Shown here: positions 31,361 through 39,882 of the stretch, piece after piece
Position numbering within the stretch: the stretch's first letter is position 1
How the letters are laid out: each line of letters begins with the position of its first letter
NCBI GenBank assembly: GCA_023091735.1
Contig: JALKBU010000393.1
Coordinates: 1-43,403 of the forward strand
DNA length: 43,403 nt
Source: Trichomonas tenax
Lineage: Eukaryota; Parabasalia; Trichomonadida; Trichomonadidae
Direction: 5' to 3'
Position numbers and translations under genes: made by a program
The notes under the pieces: model-generated
Database searches by the model: none
What the model was told of the DNA's origin: nothing
The model's input: the letters and a program-made list of their open reading frames with translations, nothing else

Positions 31361-32099
31361 AATACTTTCATAAAAATATTATTAACCTTAGAGATTTGAC
31401 ACGTAAATAATGTAAACGTCAAAGAAAAATATATGTCAAATTCAATTAATTTAAATCAACACAGATTAAATAGATTTTATTGTAATATTTGAACATTTTA
31501 TCGTATTTTTTCTTTCTCATTTTTTGAGATATTTCACAAATAATTGATAACTGAATCGATCCACTTTTTAATGAAGAAATAATAGGAATTCGGCCATTTA
31601 TATAAATCTATCGTTGCCAATATCAGTCAATAACATATCGATTAAAAATGATAAATATCGATTTTGAACAGCGATTCTATTATAGATATAATTGCTATTG
31701 ATATTTATTTGGGAAAAGTTGGGAAATAATATTAATTTTATTCCCAAATTATTAATATTAAAATTCAATTCAATTTTGGCACAAAATATAATAGATCTAG
31801 CTAATTGCGAATCATTTTATCTATAAATTTTGAAGATTTAATCATAAAAATCGATTTTGGTGTTGAATATCATGAAAACACATATAATTAAATAGTTTTA
31901 TGATAAAATCGGAGAAAATAGAAAATTTCTCAGTTAAGGAACAAAAAGTGACTTGATTCATTCAATTTAATTTACATTCAAAAAATAACCCTATATACTC
32001 ACAAATATTTTAATAGCAAAAACTTTGTTAGTTATATCTAATTTCGTGCTTAGGTTCATAATATCGTAAAATTAATTTAAAATGTAAAATATAAAAAAG
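31361..32099. other. AT-rich spacer with one motif copy
   Basis: TGACACGTAAA (31397-31407, TTTACGTGTCA on the minus strand) lies upstream of the beta-helix pseudogene. The rest, about 0.7 kb, is extremely AT-rich with no gene seen. Confidence 0.4.
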
Positions 32100-32115
32100 T
32101 GATCCCCGGGGATCA
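32100..32115. promoter_or_regulatory. GC-rich perfect palindrome TGATCCCCGGGGATCA
   Basis: A 16-bp perfect palindrome with eight consecutive C/G bases stands in an otherwise A/T spacer, 32 bp ahead of the Myb ATG and about 18 bp before its Initiator. Position and symmetry suggest a dimeric-factor binding site. Confidence 0.5.
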
Positions 32116-32133
32116 ATTTTTGTAATCTTCATT

Positions 32134-32140
32134 TCACTTT
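32134..32140 (+). promoter_or_regulatory. Initiator (Inr) of the Myb gene
   Basis: TCACTTT matches the trichomonad Initiator. The presumed +1 A is at 32136, 12 nt before the ATG at 32148. Confidence 0.6.
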
Positions 32141-32147
32141 ATCACAA

Positions 32148-32603
32148 ATGGCTCCTGTTCTCCCATCTATACAGCAGTTCATTCAATATATGGGCGATTT
32201 CCAGCCCCTCCTCATGGATATTATGACACCACAAGAACCAATTAACGCTGTTATAGAAAGAAAGCCAAAAATTAAATATAATTGGACACCTCAAGAGGAC
32301 TTTTACTTACAACAGTTTATCAGCATGTATGGGACTAAGAACTGGTTTCTGATTTCATACAAAATGGGCACTAGAAACCCAAGGCAGTGCCGTGAAAGAT
32401 GGGAAAATTATATCAACCCAGAATTGAGCACTGATCCATGGACAGAGGATGAAGACAACATCCTTAGAGAAAAGTACGCTGAACTTGGAACAAAATGGGG
32501 CAAGATTGCAAAATCTTTGAAGAGCAGATCTGCAATCGCTGCAAGAAATAGATGGTACCAGCTTCAGAAGATGAGCCGTAAGCCAAAGTACCATCGCAAT
32601 TAG
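32148..32603 (+). CDS. Two-repeat Myb DNA-binding protein
   Basis: This 151-residue transcription-factor-type protein has two Myb (SANT) repeats. In repeat 1 the Trp residues are W46, W66 and W85 (WTPQED...NWFLIS...RNPRQCRERWENYI). In repeat 2 they are W98, W117 and W136 (WTEDEDNILREKYAELGTKWGKIAKSLKSRSAIAARNRWYQLQ). Each repeat has the regularly spaced tryptophans and a recognition helix (NPRQCRERW and AIAARNRW). The linker INPELSTDPWT matches Myb R2-R3. The N-terminal 40 residues are hydrophobic-acidic and the C-terminus is basic. Small two-repeat Mybs of this size regulate iron- and cell-cycle-responsive genes in Trichomonas; the targets here are unknown. An Initiator at 32134 and the palindrome at 32100 form its promoter region. 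Confidence 0.9.
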   Translation: MAPVLPSIQQFIQYMGDFQPLLMDIMTPQEPINAVIERKPKIKYNWTPQEDFYLQQFISMYGTKNWFLISYKMGTRNPRQCRERWENYINPELSTDPWTEDEDNILREKYAELGTKWGKIAKSLKSRSAIAARNRWYQLQKMSRKPKYHRN

Positions 32604-32858
32604 TATTATTTGTTTTATTTTATTGGTTAAAATATTCTATCCGTTTAATTTCTCCTTTTTACATACCAATACAATATATGCATCCTTTTCTTCATACTGA
32701 CAAAAGCAAAGATGAACTATTTTTAAAATAATTTTTTCACATGATTAATTAATCTTAATTGAGGCCCTATCTCATATGCTTATATACAAAAATTTGTTTG
32801 ATGATGGCTTTGGCTATTAAAATTGTTTGTTTCCATTTATAAAAAATTTTCAAAATAT

Positions 32859-33287
32859 TATTCTCCCAAAAATAATGATGATTCTTTTTTGAGCGGCTAA
32901 ATTTGAAAAGTTTATTAAATTGAGAAGAATAACACACAGAGCTTATGTATGAACACTTGGAATACTTTTTTCCAAAAAAGCTAAAAAAGCATATTTATGA
33001 TTAGATTTACTTATTTATCATCGACAAAAACATATTTTACGTTATAAAAATGCTATACAATGTGAATATAATATATTATAATGAGTAAAGCACATCATGG
33101 GAAATCAATATTTTTGATGCAAGATATACCTAATATTTTAATGAAATATAGCCTTTGTTAGCTAATTCTTTAATATATCATGCACAACATGATTTTGTAC
33201 ATTGTGTTTCAATAACTTCGCAAGAATTTAATCCATTGAGTTAATAAACGAGTTTCGCCAACTTTGCGTATCAATTTTAGAAAAGCC
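32859..33287 (+). mobile_element. Half foldback element with perfect 9-bp duplications
   Basis: This 429-bp copy holds the unique centre and one complete arm of the foldback family and lacks the other arm. Its outer end reads AAGCC, as in copy A. It is flanked by TCAAAATAT on both sides (32850-32858 and 33288-33296), identical at 9 of 9, with differing bases just outside. The perfect duplication means either that the half-unit itself inserted, or that an arm was removed exactly to the duplication. No open frame is present. Confidence 0.8.
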
Positions 33288-33434
33288 TCAAAATATCAAA
33301 AATCATTATCAAATTATTTAATGATGATATTTTTGATATTTATAAAATTTGTTTCATATGATTGAAAATTTAGGTAAGGGATATCGACTGCAATAAAAAA
33401 TAAAAATTAATTTTATAAACTGTTAATTTTATTA

Positions 33435-36296
33435 TTATATAGCATCGTAATTCGCAGAAGCGCGTGCAGAGTGACGGCCGCATGTGAATACGAATATTGC
33501 TCCAGCTTGGACGTGATCTATGAATGAAACCCAGAAATCGTGATTCAGAACTTTGATTTCTCCCTTCGTGTAATAGTTGTAGATGACGCCACCACCGAAG
33601 TAAAGTGTGCATGAAACGAATGATATGATCAAGAAGATTGCACCTCCACAGATCTTCTTGCTTGATGGTGTAACAGGAGCAGGTGTTGGTTCAACAGAAG
33701 GTGAAGGAAGCGGTGTCGGTCCAAGCTTGTGCGGACAGACCATTGATGTGTGTGCGGAGAGGACGATGTGCTTGTTGTCTTCGAAGCCCATATCATCGAA
33801 ATCGATCTGCTCGCCTGGGATTGAAGAATTACAAACATATCTGATTGTCGTGTAATAGCCATCATAGCCACCGCCATATGTGACAGCGATACCATCATTC
33901 AATGCCTTCTTGCTGGCATCGAAGCTGAGCTCCTGTCTTGCGTCACCGACACCATAGCACTTCTTGACGCCATCGATTGTTAAGCACTTCCAGATGTTCG
34001 TCTTTCCGCCTCCAAGGCAGACATCACCAACACAGGATCTTGGCTCATCTGGATCGATCTGGATTTCAGCCTTAATGAAGTTTGGCTCTGATCTAAGAAC
34101 GACGTGCTCATCGTGAACTTTGACCCTAGAGAGGTTGATTTCGATAAGAAGTTTGCCAATGGAAATGCCTGTTGTGTAATAGAATGCGCTCTGTGGTAAT
34201 GGCGTTGGCTCTGGTGTTGGAGAAGGTGTTGGTGGGAGAACATTCTGAGCGAAAACCTTTGGACAAGCATTTGCTGAAGAAGCATGAACAACAACCGATT
34301 TACCGAATCCTGAGTTCTCCAAAACAGCACTCTTTCCTCCCTCGAACTGGAGTGTGTTGTATCCGACTTTTGGATCGCAATCAAAGACTAATTTGAAGTT
34401 TGTATCCCATTCTGAGTTATAAACAATTTGGATGCCATCCTCCATTCTCGTGTTATACAACGAAGCCTCAGCATCATATAATTTATTACCGTATGGGAAG
34501 CAGTACATCTTTCCGTCTTCTGCTGTGGAGCATCCGTAAGCGTTTGCTGTTGCTCTTCCTATTGGGCAAATGCCGATGTTGTCTGGGCAATAGAGGTGAT
34601 CCCATGGCTTGAATTCGACGTGGAAGTCAGCAACATTAGATCTTGAAATGATCCTTGTGTTATCGATAAAGATGTCCTGCTTGAAGAAGTTCAAATCAAC
34701 AGACATGTAGTGTGTTTCGTTCTGGATCAAGTTTGTTGGGTTCGGAGACTTCATTGGAGTTGGAACTGGATAACGTGGGCTTGGTGTTGGTAATCTCCAT
34801 GGGACAGGTGTTGGTTGTGGTGTTGGCTGTGATGTGCAAGCGTTTGGTGTCAAAACTTCCATGTAAAGCTTTGTGCCATTGATTCTTACTGTATCGCTGA
34901 TGCGTACATCATTAACGCCGACGCTTTGGTCGCAGACATACTTAACACTGGCAGCACGACGCTGTCCGATATACGAAACACTGAATCCTTTGTTCAAATC
35001 GGCCTTATCTGTGAGTGTGAAGTTGATGTCATTCTCGTAGATACCATAGGAAATGCATTCTGTGTCTCTTGCGCAGAAATAGAGTGTGGAGTCCTCAGCA
35101 CCGCGGCATGTTGAATACTTCGGACAAGACATGGCACCGCATGGTTGGTAATAGATTGTAGCATTGGATATACCAATAAGGCCATCAACATTGACTACTT
35201 TTTCATGGCCATTTTCACCGCCATTAAGTGGAGTCAAATCAACATCTAACTTAACATTTCCCTGTGAAACACTCATCTGGCACTTCTCCGCGCCAGGATC
35301 TGGTATTGGCATGTACTCAACATCAGCTTCGTGTGAGATTGCAGTGATGAAAAGTGTGTCGTCTTGAAGAACAGCATTGCTGTCAAACAAAATGTGTCCC
35401 TCTGGGTAATCGAGAAATGGTGATGCTTTGATATGGACTTTACTCTGATGAGCGTTTGAATAAGTGATCAAAAGTCCTTCATTCTCTGACTTACCGTATA
35501 ATGAGATAGCCGTTTTGTCATTAAGCTGGACGCCGAAGTTCTGGCAGTCGCCTTCTGATCGATCCAATGGACAAATGAAAGCAGATGAATAACCATTGTT
35601 TTCACATGTATTTTCTGGTGGACACTCCATCCTTCCGCATGGTTTGTAGTAGAAAGCGTATTTCTTATCGTTGACAACAATTGTTGAGCGAATTCCATAT
35701 GGCCCACCATCGACTTCGCCGAAATGAGCGTTGATTCCGAGGTTTTCATCGTAATCTGCGCGTGATGCGAAGTCACAAATTGCCTTAAACTCAGGTGTTG
35801 GCGTTGGTTTTGCTGCTGTACCTTTACAACCGGATTTGTGTCTATAGTTAAGTGTGAAATGATCGGTATTGTCCAAGTAATAGTGACTCATCGTGAAATC
35901 GCTTGATGTTGACGTTTGATCACAAGTGATATTAAAATCAAAATCGACGGCTTTGTAGATTTGACCATCAAGGAATGGTTCTCCGTCACCATTATAGCTG
36001 ACGCCGGCACTGATCTCGTCAAAATCGAATTGTCCTAAATAATTTATTGATTGAATAAGTGTATCTTTCTTTCTCATGATGTTAGCGCCATAAATATCGT
36101 TGGCTGTTGCTCCTGGAACGTCAGAAGCCTTCAATGAGCCACATAATTTGAAATAATAAGTATATCCATCGTAATCGAATGTTTGGACAGCACTTTGGAG
36201 CTCATTAATGTCCCAAGTGTCGCCTTCAATGTTGATGGAGCAGGGCGAGCGAGAAACAAGTCTGCTCGCTGCGAAATTGCTAAGAACGAAAAACAT
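33435..36296 (-). CDS. Mannose-6-phosphate-receptor-like type I membrane protein
   Basis: This 953-residue protein has a short hydrophobic start. About five lumenal units of 130-160 residues follow, each resembling an MRH (mannose-6-phosphate receptor homology) domain, with recurrent Y/FKxCG...CP, a Cys-flanked loop, DGxxxxY and a closing C. They begin near residues 19, 170, 335, 540 and 715. Pro/Thr linkers (PTPTPEF, PTPQPTPVP, PPTPSPTPEPTP) separate the units. A membrane helix lies at about 882-905 (IFLIISFVSCTLYFGGGVIY). The text just after it (YNYYTKGEIKVLNHDFWVSFIDHVQAGAIF) matches the helix-proximal signature of the MRL1/ATG27/CI-MPR group. The likely role is sorting of glycosylated hydrolases between Golgi and lysosome. 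Codon use is notably richer in C/G than its neighbours. A TCACTT Initiator lies 5 nt before the ATG. Whether the sugar-binding Gln/Arg/Glu/Tyr set is kept in each unit I could not establish. Confidence 0.7.
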   Translation of the reverse strand: MFFVLSNFAASRLVSRSPCSINIEGDTWDINELQSAVQTFDYDGYTYYFKLCGSLKASDVPGATANDIYGANIMRKKDTLIQSINYLGQFDFDEISAGVSYNGDGEPFLDGQIYKAVDFDFNITCDQTSTSSDFTMSHYYLDNTDHFTLNYRHKSGCKGTAAKPTPTPEFKAICDFASRADYDENLGINAHFGEVDGGPYGIRSTIVVNDKKYAFYYKPCGRMECPPENTCENNGYSSAFICPLDRSEGDCQNFGVQLNDKTAISLYGKSENEGLLITYSNAHQSKVHIKASPFLDYPEGHILFDSNAVLQDDTLFITAISHEADVEYMPIPDPGAEKCQMSVSQGNVKLDVDLTPLNGGENGHEKVVNVDGLIGISNATIYYQPCGAMSCPKYSTCRGAEDSTLYFCARDTECISYGIYENDINFTLTDKADLNKGFSVSYIGQRRAASVKYVCDQSVGVNDVRISDTVRINGTKLYMEVLTPNACTSQPTPQPTPVPWRLPTPSPRYPVPTPMKSPNPTNLIQNETHYMSVDLNFFKQDIFIDNTRIISRSNVADFHVEFKPWDHLYCPDNIGICPIGRATANAYGCSTAEDGKMYCFPYGNKLYDAEASLYNTRMEDGIQIVYNSEWDTNFKLVFDCDPKVGYNTLQFEGGKSAVLENSGFGKSVVVHASSANACPKVFAQNVLPPTPSPTPEPTPLPQSAFYYTTGISIGKLLIEINLSRVKVHDEHVVLRSEPNFIKAEIQIDPDEPRSCVGDVCLGGGKTNIWKCLTIDGVKKCYGVGDARQELSFDASKKALNDGIAVTYGGGYDGYYTTIRYVCNSSIPGEQIDFDDMGFEDNKHIVLSAHTSMVCPHKLGPTPLPSPSVEPTPAPVTPSSKKICGGAIFLIISFVSCTLYFGGGVIYNYYTKGEIKVLNHDFWVSFIDHVQAGAIFVFTCGRHSARASANYDAI

Positions 36297-36297
36297 A

Positions 36298-36303
36298 AAG
36301 TGA
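36298..36303 (-). promoter_or_regulatory. Initiator (Inr) of the MPR-like gene
   Basis: On the minus strand TCACTT lies immediately before the ATG at 36296, with +1 A at 36301 giving a 5-nt leader. This supports the chosen start. Confidence 0.6.
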
Positions 36304-36545
36304 CGAAGGACACTTTTTTATCGTTGTTTTATCCAACTTATTCTCCTCTGTTAGAGGAATGACATATTAAAACTTTCGATATATTTAAAAAGTGGTTATT
36401 TTTAGAGAGAAAAAATGGGCGTTATCTCTATAAATTGAGTGATAAATATCAATGAAATCAATATATTTCAATTTAGTACAATATGTGCAACCATTTAATA
36501 TAGTTATAATGGCTGATAATAGATTTTGATACAATGACTGATTTA

Positions 36546-37317
36546 GGCTTTTCTAAAATTGATACGCAAAGTTGGCGAAACTCGTTTATTAACTCAATGG
36601 ATTAAATTCTTGCGAAGTTATTGAAACACAATGTACAAAATCATGTTGTGCATGATATATTAAAGAATTAGCTAACAAAGGCTATATTTCATTAAAATAT
36701 TAGGTATATCTTGCATCAAAAATATTGATTTCCCATGATGTGCTTTACTCATTATAATATATTATATTCACATTGTATAGCATTTTTATAACGTAAAATA
36801 TGTTTTTGTCGATGATAAATAAGTAAATCTAATCACAACTATGCTTTTTTAGCTTTTTTGGAAAAAAGTATTCCAAGTGTTCATACATAAGCTCTGTGTG
36901 TTATTCTTCTCAATTTAATAAACTTTTCAAATTTAGCCGCTCAAAAAAGAATCATCATTATTTTTGGGAGAATAACACACAGCGCTTGGAATACATTTTT
37001 CCAAAAAAAGCTAAAAAAGCATATTTGTGATTAGATTTACTTATTTATCATCGACAAAAACATATTTTACGTTATAAAAATGCTATACAATGTGAATATA
37101 ATATATTATAATGAGTAAAGCACATCATGGGAAATCAATATTTTTGATGCAAGATATACCTAATATTTTAATGAAATATAGCCTTTGTTAGCTAATTCTT
37201 TAATATATCATGCACACCAGGATTTTGTACATTGGGGTTCAATAACTTCGCAAGAATTTAATCCATTGAGTTAATAAACGAGTTTCGCCGACTTTGCGTA
37301 TAAAAATTTAATTGCCC
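36546..37317 (-). mobile_element. Foldback element, full copy B (772 bp)
   Basis: This copy has the same palindromic architecture as 20888-21660 but inverted: its central unique segment reads as the complement of copy A. The ends are GGC and GCCC. GACTGATTTA (36536-36545) and GACTGGTTTA (37318-37327) flank it and agree at 9 of 10 bases, fitting a 9-10 bp target duplication. Arms reach about 350 bp with few mismatches. It has no coding capacity. It lies between the MPR-like and LIM-like genes. Confidence 0.85.
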
Positions 37318-37707
37318 GACTGGTTTATATGTTATTTATATTCATTATCCTAATTCTCATTTTATAGTTTTATTGTGTTCATCAATAGCTATGATTTGGT
37401 TCGTTGTAATATTTCATTTTGCAAATTTCAGATTTTATTTCATGTGTTTGAGATGTTTTAATGGTAAATTTAGATATGAATCATCGAATGAAACAATTTT
37501 GGATGGTTTAAATCGATTAATCTCTAAAATGTTCAATTCATTTGAGAAAATTAAATAAATTCAGTGTTTTATGGATATAATATATGCAATATCGAATATA
37601 TAATAAATTTTTAAGTCTATGAATAATAGATCTAGGTATTGAGTGAAAAATGAAAGCAAAAATATTTTTAACATGTAAACTGTCAAGATTTTGAGTTCTC
37701 AAATTTG
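37318..37707. other. Spacer between foldback copy B and the LIM-like gene
   Basis: No gene is called. A 61-codon frame at 37373-37558 opens with GTG and encodes a hydrophobic start followed by polar residues; it has no recognised domain. TAACATGTAAA (about 37669-37679) is a half-match of the TTTACRTGWCA motif 30 bp ahead of the next ATG. Confidence 0.35.
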
Positions 37708-38442
37708 ATGCATGTCAAGAATTTAAAATCTTTAATGATTTCTCCTGTGTCGAGATTAAACAACAAATTCAGTGGAACAGCTGATGAGCTCGAATTAAAC
37801 GACTTAGATTCCGCTGAATTACAGCAAGATATAAGCAGCGAATTCAAAATATCCAATTCTAGAAGAAAAGTTAAGAAACTTGCTTGTCATCCAAACGAAG
37901 CATTGCCTCCTGTTGTGTTAAGAGTTGCTGGCCAAATATACCACTTTGAGTGCTTAAAATGCTCAAAATGCAATTCAAATCTTGTCCCACCAAGTGCTTT
38001 CATTGCTTCCACGGAACCGCTCCAGCTTTTGTGTCATAAATGTGTTGAACAAATACAGAGCAATGTGATTCTTTGTAAAGTTTGCCATAAAATCATCAAA
38101 GAATCTTCTCCTGCATTAACACTTGCTGAAGACTTCTCGATTCATATTGAATGCCTTCATTGTTTCATGTGCTCAAGAAAATACTCCTTGAACAAGCATT
38201 TGAAATTTGGAATTTTAGAAACACAAGTTTCTAAGCATTGCCTCTGCAATGACTGTATACAGATAGTATCTGGAGGTAAAATTCCAACTGATGAAATATC
38301 AGGAAGAATTCCATTCGAGATATGTCAATGCAAACGTATCAAATGCAGTTTCTGTAATGAAACCATCACAAATGGATTTTTCTTTGCTTCTGATGGCCAA
38401 ATCTCTTGTTATAATTGTCACTTGAATCAATATTCAAAATAA
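37708..38442 (+). CDS. LIM-type zinc-binding protein
   Basis: This 244-residue protein is rich in regularly spaced Cys/His pairs typical of LIM domains, which are paired zinc fingers used for protein contacts, often on the actin cytoskeleton. The first unit includes LACHPNEALPP...YHFECLKCSKCNSNL...LLCHKC. The second includes ILCKVCHKIIKE...IHIECLHCFMCSRKY...HCLCNDC. A third, shorter unit is IKCSFCNETITNGFFF...ISCYNC. The central HxxCxxC geometry (FHFECLKCSKC type) is clear in units 1 and 2. Unit 1 seems to lack one ligand of its first finger (a single Cys at LACHP). The start is taken at the ATG at 37708 because the preceding codon is TTG. The N-terminal 55 residues are polar and possibly disordered. 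Confidence 0.75.
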   Translation: MHVKNLKSLMISPVSRLNNKFSGTADELELNDLDSAELQQDISSEFKISNSRRKVKKLACHPNEALPPVVLRVAGQIYHFECLKCSKCNSNLVPPSAFIASTEPLQLLCHKCVEQIQSNVILCKVCHKIIKESSPALTLAEDFSIHIECLHCFMCSRKYSLNKHLKFGILETQVSKHCLCNDCIQIVSGGKIPTDEISGRIPFEICQCKRIKCSFCNETITNGFFFASDGQISCYNCHLNQYSK

Positions 38443-38984
38443 CTCTTATTACCTCATAAACACTTTATATTTCATCATTGATTCTATAGTTTTTGATATT
38501 CTCACTGTGTTTTTGACCCTAAAATATAGATTTTTTAATTTGAATTTGTTAATCTAATGATTTGAACTTTTTACAGAAAATATGAAAAGTCTACACTCTG
38601 TATTTAATAGTCTCAAACTGCAAAGTTTCATTTTTTCTGAATATTCAAAAATGTTTTATAATGGAACTTTGTTTCACATCAAATGAAGGAATTGCAAGGC
38701 TATGAGTAGCGCATTATAGCCCAGTTCCAAACTATGTGTTTATAACTCGGAACTATAGATTATCGAATTGTCTTTGATATTTAGACAATTTTGATGAATA
38801 ACTAGAAGACAAACGAACACACGAGCAATCTGCTGTATTCACATAGTGTTTAGTCATGATATTTATAAAAATAAAAATTAAAATATGATATCAAACAAAA
38901 CAATCAAAAGCTAAAAATTAAGGACAAGTAAATAAGGCGGATCTAAGACTTTATTGAAAGATCAGAGTTGAATATATTCAAATT
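38443..38984. other. Spacer, no gene seen
   Basis: About 0.54 kb without a supported gene. AGTTCC and GGAACT near 38722 and 38749 form a short hairpin with a loop of about 20 nt. It is not strong. Confidence 0.35.
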
Positions 38985-39335
38985 TTATTGCTGCTTCTTG
39001 CCACCCTTCTTGCCAGCTGGCTTCTTCTCGGCCTCCTGGGTTTCCTCGACCTTCTCGACAACATGGTCTGGGTGTGTTCCGTAGCACTTTAAATCATGGC
39101 CATTGATTACTGGAACAAGCTTTCCTTCAGCAACCATGGCTTCGAGGGCCTTGCGGGCGCATGTGAGGGAGATTTTATAACGCTCTGCGAGCTTACCTGG
39201 GGAGATGAGTTTGTTCTTTGGAACAGACTTCTGCATATCAGCAGCCTGCTCGGCGGTGATGATGACGACGAACTCCCTCTTCTCCTTGTTTGTGGCCTTG
39301 GTCCATTTCTTACGAGCGCCTCCTTTAGCGGACAT
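38985..39335 (-). CDS. RPS25: Ribosomal protein eS25
   Basis: This 116-residue small-subunit ribosomal protein has a winged-helix fold. The start is lysine-rich (MSAKGGARKKWTKATNKEKRE). The body matches eS25: VVIITAEQAADMQKSVPKNKLISPGKLAERYKISLTCARKALEAMVAEGKLVPV, where the helix-turn-helix-like core AERYKISLTCARKALE is the most conserved part. In place of the usual end, the C-terminus is extended by an acidic then Lys/Gly stretch (VEKVEETQEAEKKPAGKKGGKKQQ). The start at 39335 is chosen over an upstream in-frame ATG (39395) because family members begin with a short basic stretch, and because the 20 upstream codons have no family counterpart. Codons are strongly C/G-ending, as in highly expressed genes. 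Plain spacer (39336-39523) separates it from the hairpin array. Confidence 0.9.
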   Translation of the reverse strand: MSAKGGARKKWTKATNKEKREFVVIITAEQAADMQKSVPKNKLISPGKLAERYKISLTCARKALEAMVAEGKLVPVINGHDLKCYGTHPDHVVEKVEETQEAEKKPAGKKGGKKQQ

Positions 39336-39523
39336 AGAACAAAAAGGGCTACGAAACCCCCGGATTTGAGATCTTTTTGCGGTTTGGCTCAGCAATGGCC
39401 ATGGGGCCTTTTTCTAGTTTTCATGCATCAGATAATGTTTTTGTCTCTATTTTCGATATTTTTTTGCATTATTCCTAGTATATATTTTGGTTGAATTTTG
39501 ATTTAAAATTGATAATGCGTTTT

Positions 39524-39592
39524 CTACTAGTTCTTCACTGATTTGGTGGGATATCAGTGAAAGTATTCCTCTAGTTAGTGAAAAACTAGTAG
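39524..39592. ncRNA. Hairpin 1 of the array (69 nt)
   Basis: The 16-base arm CTACTAGTTCTTCACT (39524-39539) pairs with 39577-39592 at 15 of 16 positions. The full fold can extend to about 30-nt arms with weaker pairing and a loop of about 9 nt. An alternative inner helix pairs 39534-39542 with 39553-39561. No coding frame covers it, and whether it is transcribed is unknown. Confidence 0.5.
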
Positions 39593-39652
39593 TTTGTCGT
39601 TATAAAATTCACAACTTCTTCGATATTCTCGCAATTACATCATTATCAAGGA

Positions 39653-39719
39653 ACCAACAGTCAACAAGCCATTGTATACGAATCTGTTCATCGTATCCCA
39701 TTGCTTGTTGAATGTTGGT
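39653..39719. ncRNA. Hairpin 2 of the array (67 nt)
   Basis: Arms 39653-39681 and 39691-39719 (29 nt each) pair at about 25 of 29 positions. The outer 17 (ACCAACAGTCAACAAGC) match at 16 of 17, and the inner ATACGA matches fully. The loop is 9 nt. It has the size and shape of a pre-miRNA-like stem; expression is unproven. Confidence 0.5.
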
Positions 39720-39771
39720 ACCATCGAAATTCGCTCAGAGCGTTCTGATTCGATTTCATTTTACAATTCAA

Positions 39772-39842
39772 CATTTTCTCTGGGTCTCTGAGGTTGCTAA
39801 GACATAGGATGACCTAGCAATCTCAGAGACTCGTAGAAAATG
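39772..39842. ncRNA. Hairpin 3 of the array (71 nt)
   Basis: Arms 39772-39803 and 39811-39842 (32 nt each) pair at about 26 of 32. The strongest block is GTCTCTGAGGTTGCTA (39784-39799) with 39815-39830, 15 of 16. The outer CATTTTCT/AGAAAATG block (8 bp) is perfect. A small internal bulge (CTGG against TCGT) separates the blocks. The loop is 7 nt. Confidence 0.5.
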
Positions 39843-39882
39843 CTATGAATCGAAATATTTCATTCATCGATTTACATTACTT

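Noticed and set aside
37373..37558. 61-codon frame next to foldback copy B
   Set aside because: It has no ATG start, and the hydrophobic start is explained by T-rich sequence. It is too short to support.
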